Source: Metallyticus violacea (taxonomy: Eukaryota; Arthropoda; Insecta; Mantodea; Metallyticidae). From it: a stretch of DNA of 64,000 bases. Position 1 is the stretch's first letter. Each line of letters opens with the position of its first letter. The notes under the pieces are model-generated. The model did not search any database. It was not told where the DNA came from and saw only the letters and a program-made list of their open reading frames with translations. Where the stretch lies: NCBI GenBank assembly GCA_030762175.1, contig CM060842.1:46705001-46769000 (forward strand), written 5' to 3'. Below, in pieces: positions 62,370-64,000 of the stretch. Both the position numbers and the translations under genes were made by a program.

Positions 62370-63280
62370 TATTAAGACAGTTACAAAGCATCACTGCTAT
62401 TAGATTTCTGCTGCAAGATTCATTTTTAAGGACAAAAAATTTGATGGAAATATAGTTCAGGAAGGATGCTAACACTAGTTAGTACCGAACTATTGCATCA
62501 CCTTTTATCAATGCTACGATGCAATACATTATTTCATGAGGGGAAGGTAAGTAATGGAATGATGTAATATAGCACAATTGCAAACTTGTCGCCAACATAA
62601 GATTGAATTAAAAGAGTTGATAAATGATACCAAAGTATGCAATGTGGAATGAGTATATTTAATATCAGGGGCATGTGTCTCTGCTAATTTAGAGCCAACC
62701 AGCAGGTTTTATTGTCATTTTTATGTTTAGTGCCTCAAAATTATTAAACATTTCATATTTTTATTTCCACGCAAAATGTGTGTGGATTATTATTTTATTA
62801 CCATGGAAAACTCACTAAAGCTTATGTATCACAGAATGCCTTTATTATTTTTTTTTAATATATTATTAAACAGAATTGAGAGTTTCAATTTTAAAATATT
62901 CAGGAATCAACACATTAAAAATGAGTATAAAATCTCTAGTATATAAAATATTTAATTTAACATTAAGAGTGTTTTATCATTATATCAATATTTTAAAAGT
63001 TTTTAACTAAAGAGTGCTTGTTTATTGGAAGTGCAGCCACAGAAATGTTTTTAGTATTTTAAAATATTTTATCTACCGGAGAATTAAGAATGTTTTGTTA
63101 ATCATTACTTATAAATGGGGGAAAGCTGCAAAGTTCTTTGCTTTTTTGATCACACCAAACCTTAGTTTTGAATAAAGAAATGGAAAAGGTTAATAATTTT
63201 TGTGGTACCATTTCATGATGGTTTTTTCAAGTCTTAAGTTAATTTATAATATTTTTTTTTTTAGTGTACCTCACAGCAAT
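62370..63280. other. intergenic, nothing recognised
   Basis: AT-rich, no family signal. Confidence 0.5.
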
Positions 63281-63282
63281 GT

Positions 63283-63450
63283 TATCTGGACCAGCCCATT
63301 GTCTAGTGGTAGTTGTTCCTGATATCTGTTCGTGGGGTCCTCCTGGCTTAGTTCCCAGAAATGCCAAGGACAGTTTTACTTACTTAGGAAGATCCTATAA
63401 TGTCCTTGGTCTGATTAGGTTAAGGACCTCCCTTCCCCCCCCCAGTGCAT
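63283..63450 (+). repeat. possible tRNA-derived SINE
   Basis: TTGTCTAGTGGTAGTTG is A-box-like, and TCCTGGCTTAGTTCCCAG sits where a B box would be but is degenerate. It ends in a C-rich run. Confidence 0.35.
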
Positions 63451-63784
63451 CATAATAATAATTCTCATTGGGTTGATATTGCTGCCTTATGGCCTCAAAA
63501 AATGTGTGTATTTATAAATTTAAGTAATGTAGAATTTTATTACTGTTATAAACAGCACCATATTTATTGATATTATTACAATATATAACCTGTTCTCCTG
63601 GCCATAATTGTACATCGAAACTACACAAAAATTAATAGAAAAGCCCAATCAGACTATTACACTGAAAAAATAAGAATCCCTGTAATTTCTTTTTTGAGGG
63701 AAGGACGTTTTTGTGAAAACACCTTCCCTAACCAAATAAATAGGGAAATCCAATCTTAAAGTTGAGAAACAAAATCCTGACCCA

Positions 63785-63880
63785 CTTTATTATTTCATAT
63801 TATTTCATCTCATGTATCACCAGTATACACTGGTACACCCTACCAGTAAAAATGGGCATTAAACACTTAAAATAAATAAA
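63785..63880 (+). repeat. SINE family B, 3' tail
   Basis: TCATATTATTTCATCTCATG, ACCAGTAAAAATGGGCATTA and AACACTTAAAATAAATAAA. Confidence 0.8.
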
Positions 63881-64000
63881 CAATATGCATATACTGAATG
63901 ATAAGAAAAAATTGTAATTGTCTACTGTTCGAAACAAAGGTTTTGAAAATGTGCATATAAGCCATAAAGAATAAGTCCAGTTTAAATTATGTTATAAATA

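Overview
This window is eukaryotic nuclear DNA, almost certainly from an insect. It is AT-rich and mostly non-coding, with one split host gene, many trinucleotide microsatellites, and debris of Penelope-like, LINE, Tc1/mariner and tRNA-derived SINE elements. The mix would fit a large-genome insect such as a cockroach, termite or orthopteroid, but that order-level guess is inference. There are no bacterial-type operons, ribosome binding sites or CRISPR arrays.

The only host gene I can support is mitochondrial aconitase (ACO2/Acon), plus strand, from the ATG at 30,733 to the stop at 57,540. I rebuilt 14 coding exons by hand. All 13 introns are GT-AG, every exon phase joins without a shift, and the product is 788 residues. 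It has a transit peptide, the three [4Fe-4S] cysteines (391, 454, 457) and the C-terminal swivel domain. Introns range from 124 bp to about 5.7 kb, and most of their bulk is transposon debris.

Region by region: 1-30.4 kb is intergenic. It holds LINE remnants (2.4-3.2 kb and an RTE-like element at 22.7-24.6 kb), SINE pieces, two mariner/IS630-type transposase remnants (about 15 and 19.3 kb), a degenerate ~330-bp tandem array (5.5-7.2 kb), a ~145-bp tandem array (25.1-25.7 kb) and a ~1-kb foldback structure with mirrored microsatellites (11.1-12.1 kb). 30.4-57.6 kb is the aconitase gene with its TE-filled introns. 57.6-64 kb has the 3' UTR and polyadenylation signals, two short Penelope-like elements carrying only a GIY-YIG domain between inverted arms, and a decayed transposon gene of a multicopy arthropod type.

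The most interesting system is a set of hairpin-shaped repeats at about 37.4, 38.8, 40.5, 51.1, 52.1, 55.6, 58.3-58.9 and 61.8-62.3 kb. They share a hammerhead-ribozyme-like core (CUGANGA, stem II, GAAAC). The stem II sequence changes between copies while staying paired. Two copies enclose a Penelope-type GIY-YIG coding region, and one of these is flanked by an exact 12-bp target-site duplication. The simplest reading is one Penelope-like family plus short non-autonomous derivatives that keep the ribozyme-bearing terminal repeats in inverted orientation. They have settled repeatedly in and next to the aconitase gene.
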